Assembly: GCA_014379075.1 (NCBI GenBank)
Contig: JACMMN010000372.1
Coordinates: 1-6,208 of the forward strand
Origin: Pyrinomonadaceae bacterium
GTDB taxonomy: Bacteria; Acidobacteriota; Blastocatellia; Pyrinomonadales; Pyrinomonadaceae
DNA: 6,208 bases
Direction of reading: 5' to 3'
In this document: piece after piece, positions 4,697 through 6,208 of the stretch
Numbering within the stretch: position 1 is the first letter of the stretch
How the letters are laid out: each line of letters begins with the position of its first letter
The notes under the pieces: model-generated
Database searches by the model: none
What the model was told of the DNA's origin: nothing
Seen by the model: only the letters and a program-made list of their open reading frames with translations
Position numbers and translations under genes: made by a program

Positions 4697-6208
4697 CTAA
4701 TTCCCGCCGACTGAAGCGGGAAGAGGCTTATCGACTTTCGGCCGTGTCGGGCGGTTTGCCAATTCCCAACCGGTTGCAAAGATCGTCCGGGCAACTTTTT
4801 CCATCTGGACAAAATCGATCTTTTCGATCGAATCGGTTACCTGGTGATAATCGGCATGGCTGCCGTCCATATAAAAAATTATCGGAATTCCCTTTTTCGC
4901 GTAATTGTAATGATCGGAGCGGTAAAAGAACTGTTCGGGGTCTTTAGGGTCGTCATATTTGTAATTAAAGCTCAGATTTAACAGTGCTTTATTGGTTGCC
5001 TCGCTGACCTCGCCGAGTTCCGTGCTCATCAGTTTCGAGCCGATAAGAAAAACCTCGCCCTGTTTTGGAAGGGCTTTGTTTTGCGCATTTTCGTCGCCCG
5101 GCTGCTGATAGCGTCCGATCATATCAATATTGAGGCCGGTAATTATAGAGCCAATAGGAACGGTCGGATTGTTCGTAAAATGCTCGCTGCCCCAAAGCCC
5201 TTTTTCTTCGCCGGCGTGCCAAATGAACAGGAACGAGCGCTTCGGCTTAGGGCCGTTCGCCAGAGCCTCAGCCATAGCCATTACGGCTACGGTTCCCGAA
5301 CCGTCATCGTCCGCTCCATTCCATATTTTGTCCGGGCCAGGGAAGAAGGGATTCATACCTACGTGATCGTAATGCGCCCCGACGGCTACATATTCATTTT
5401 TCAGGACCGCATCCGAGCCCTCGACGAGGCCAATGACATTCTGCGTATGAATATTTTCCGATTTAACGCTAACCGAGATGTTGGCTTTTTTCACCGCTTT
5501 GAGGTCGAACGACTCCAGGGTCTCGCCAGACATCGCTTTATTGAAAAGATTATTTCCGCTGAACTTTTCGCCCTGGAACAATTCCGCGGTCATCGACGGT
5601 GAAGCAGTGATCGTCGGGATCTTGATCAGCGACTGCTGGGTACCGAAATCGACCACACCTTTTTCGGCCTGATTCCACCGCGATGCCTTCCAATTAGCCA
5701 TCGCGCTGAACGAGCTGAAGTTGATCACCGCTTTCGCCCCGTTGGTCTGGGCGTAAAAAGCCGGCGACAGCCAGTCGCCTCCGGGCGGGCCTTTTAGATC
5801 GCCGTTGGTTATACCTTTCGGCAGGCTGTTCACCACGATTATGATCTTGTCTTTTACATCGATTCCTTGAAACGCATTTATATTTTTCGATTTGATCACC
5901 CACCCATGCCCGGCGAATACGAAACTGCTTCCCGATATTTGGGCCGGGCTAAGTGTCGTAAGAAAATCCTCGCCGTAGACATAAGACCTTCCGCTTATAT
6001 CGAACCTGGTATTCTGCGGTTCGATCTTTTCCAATCGAAGGGGCACTTTTTGAAAATACGTCCCGTCTTCGCCGCCCGGCTTTACGCCCCAGCTAGCAAG
6101 ATGCTGCGCAATATACAAGGCGGCAATATCCAGGCCGCGTGATGGAGTGTCGCGGCCCTCGAGTTCGTCGGACGCAATGAATGTAAGGTGATCCTTCATT
6201 TTTTGGGC
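4697..6208 (-). CDS. M28-family zinc aminopeptidase with PA-like insert, 5' end cut by window edge
   Basis: The frame is open to the right window edge (codons Ala-Gln-Lys precede the Met at 6199), and a signal peptide expected for this family is not visible, so the start probably lies outside. Counting from that Met, residues 1-40 are the usual M28 lead (HLTFIASDELEGRDTPSRGL, then AALYIAQHL). Residues ~80-205 look like a protease-associated (PA) insert. The catalytic domain holds a full co-catalytic zinc set: H276 in VGAHYDHVG, D298 in NGADDDGSGT, E331 (general base) and E332 in WHAGEEKGLWGSEHF, D359 in NIDMIGR, and H452 in DYHQVTD. FFYRSDHYNYAKKGIP is also typical. It should remove N-terminal residues from peptides outside the cytoplasm; specificity is not readable. 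The TAG stop is at 4697. The 199-nt gap and palindrome separate it from the operon downstream, so co-transcription is uncertain. Confidence 0.95.
   Translation of the reverse strand, partial: AQKMKDHLTFIASDELEGRDTPSRGLDIAALYIAQHLASWGVKPGGEDGTYFQKVPLRLEKIEPQNTRFDISGRSYVYGEDFLTTLSPAQISGSSFVFAGHGWVIKSKNINAFQGIDVKDKIIIVVNSLPKGITNGDLKGPPGGDWLSPAFYAQTNGAKAVINFSSFSAMANWKASRWNQAEKGVVDFGTQQSLIKIPTITASPSMTAELFQGEKFSGNNLFNKAMSGETLESFDLKAVKKANISVSVKSENIHTQNVIGLVEGSDAVLKNEYVAVGAHYDHVGMNPFFPGPDKIWNGADDDGSGTVAVMAMAEALANGPKPKRSFLFIWHAGEEKGLWGSEHFTNNPTVPIGSIITGLNIDMIGRYQQPGDENAQNKALPKQGEVFLIGSKLMSTELGEVSEATNKALLNLSFNYKYDDPKDPEQFFYRSDHYNYAKKGIPIIFYMDGSHADYHQVTDSIEKIDFVQMEKVARTIFATGWELANRPTRPKVDKPLPASVGGN

Noticed and set aside
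4510..4812. Minus-strand frame of 100 codons running from the peptidase gene across the palindrome
   Set aside because: It is out of frame with the peptidase over their overlap, and its low-complexity Gln/Glu/Lys part is simply the repeat translated. No family is recognisable.
6199..6208. Met at 6199 as true start of the M28 peptidase
   Set aside because: No signal peptide follows, and the M28 lead segment begins immediately; the frame continues open to the edge, so the real start is most likely outside the window.

Overview
The window is a compact stretch of bacterial chromosome in which every supportable gene lies on the minus strand. Base composition is roughly balanced in GC. All six genes whose starts are visible encode proteins that begin with a Sec-type signal peptide, so the encoded functions act outside the cytoplasm (periplasm or cell surface). 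The mix of a secreted M28 peptidase, a secreted imidazolonepropionase-like amidohydrolase, several NTF2/SnoaL-like proteins and a TPR protein with a DUF1579-like tail resembles what I know from Acidobacteriota, especially Blastocatellia-type genomes. That taxonomic guess comes from protein style only; no rRNA or marker gene is present.

Layout in the direction of transcription (right to left): a 5'-truncated M28 zinc aminopeptidase with PA-like insert (6208 to 4697); a 199-bp non-coding gap holding a large imperfect palindrome built from 9-bp CTTGTTCnn units, a candidate promoter and a small hairpin; then a tight gene run. The run comprises a lumazine-binding-like NTF2 protein (4497-4054), a TIM-barrel amidohydrolase (4051-2639), a small secreted NTF2-like protein (2605-2102), a TPR plus DUF1579-like protein (2081-1170), a tandem NTF2-like protein (1165-218), and the first 64 codons of another secreted protein, possibly an alpha/beta hydrolase (193 to 1). 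Gaps in this run are 2, 33, 20, 4 and 24 nt, and no terminator is visible, so it reads as one operon of at least six genes.

The peptidase and the amidohydrolase are complete in their visible catalytic residues and could degrade extracellular peptides or related amides. The NTF2-like and DUF1579-like proteins have no evident catalytic site and may bind small molecules. The small NTF2-like protein and the N-terminal half of the tandem protein are clear paralogues sharing a conserved cysteine pair. The most unusual points are this concentration of secreted NTF2-fold proteins around one amidohydrolase and the repeat-built palindrome in front of the operon. I see no mobile element, CRISPR array, tRNA or rRNA.
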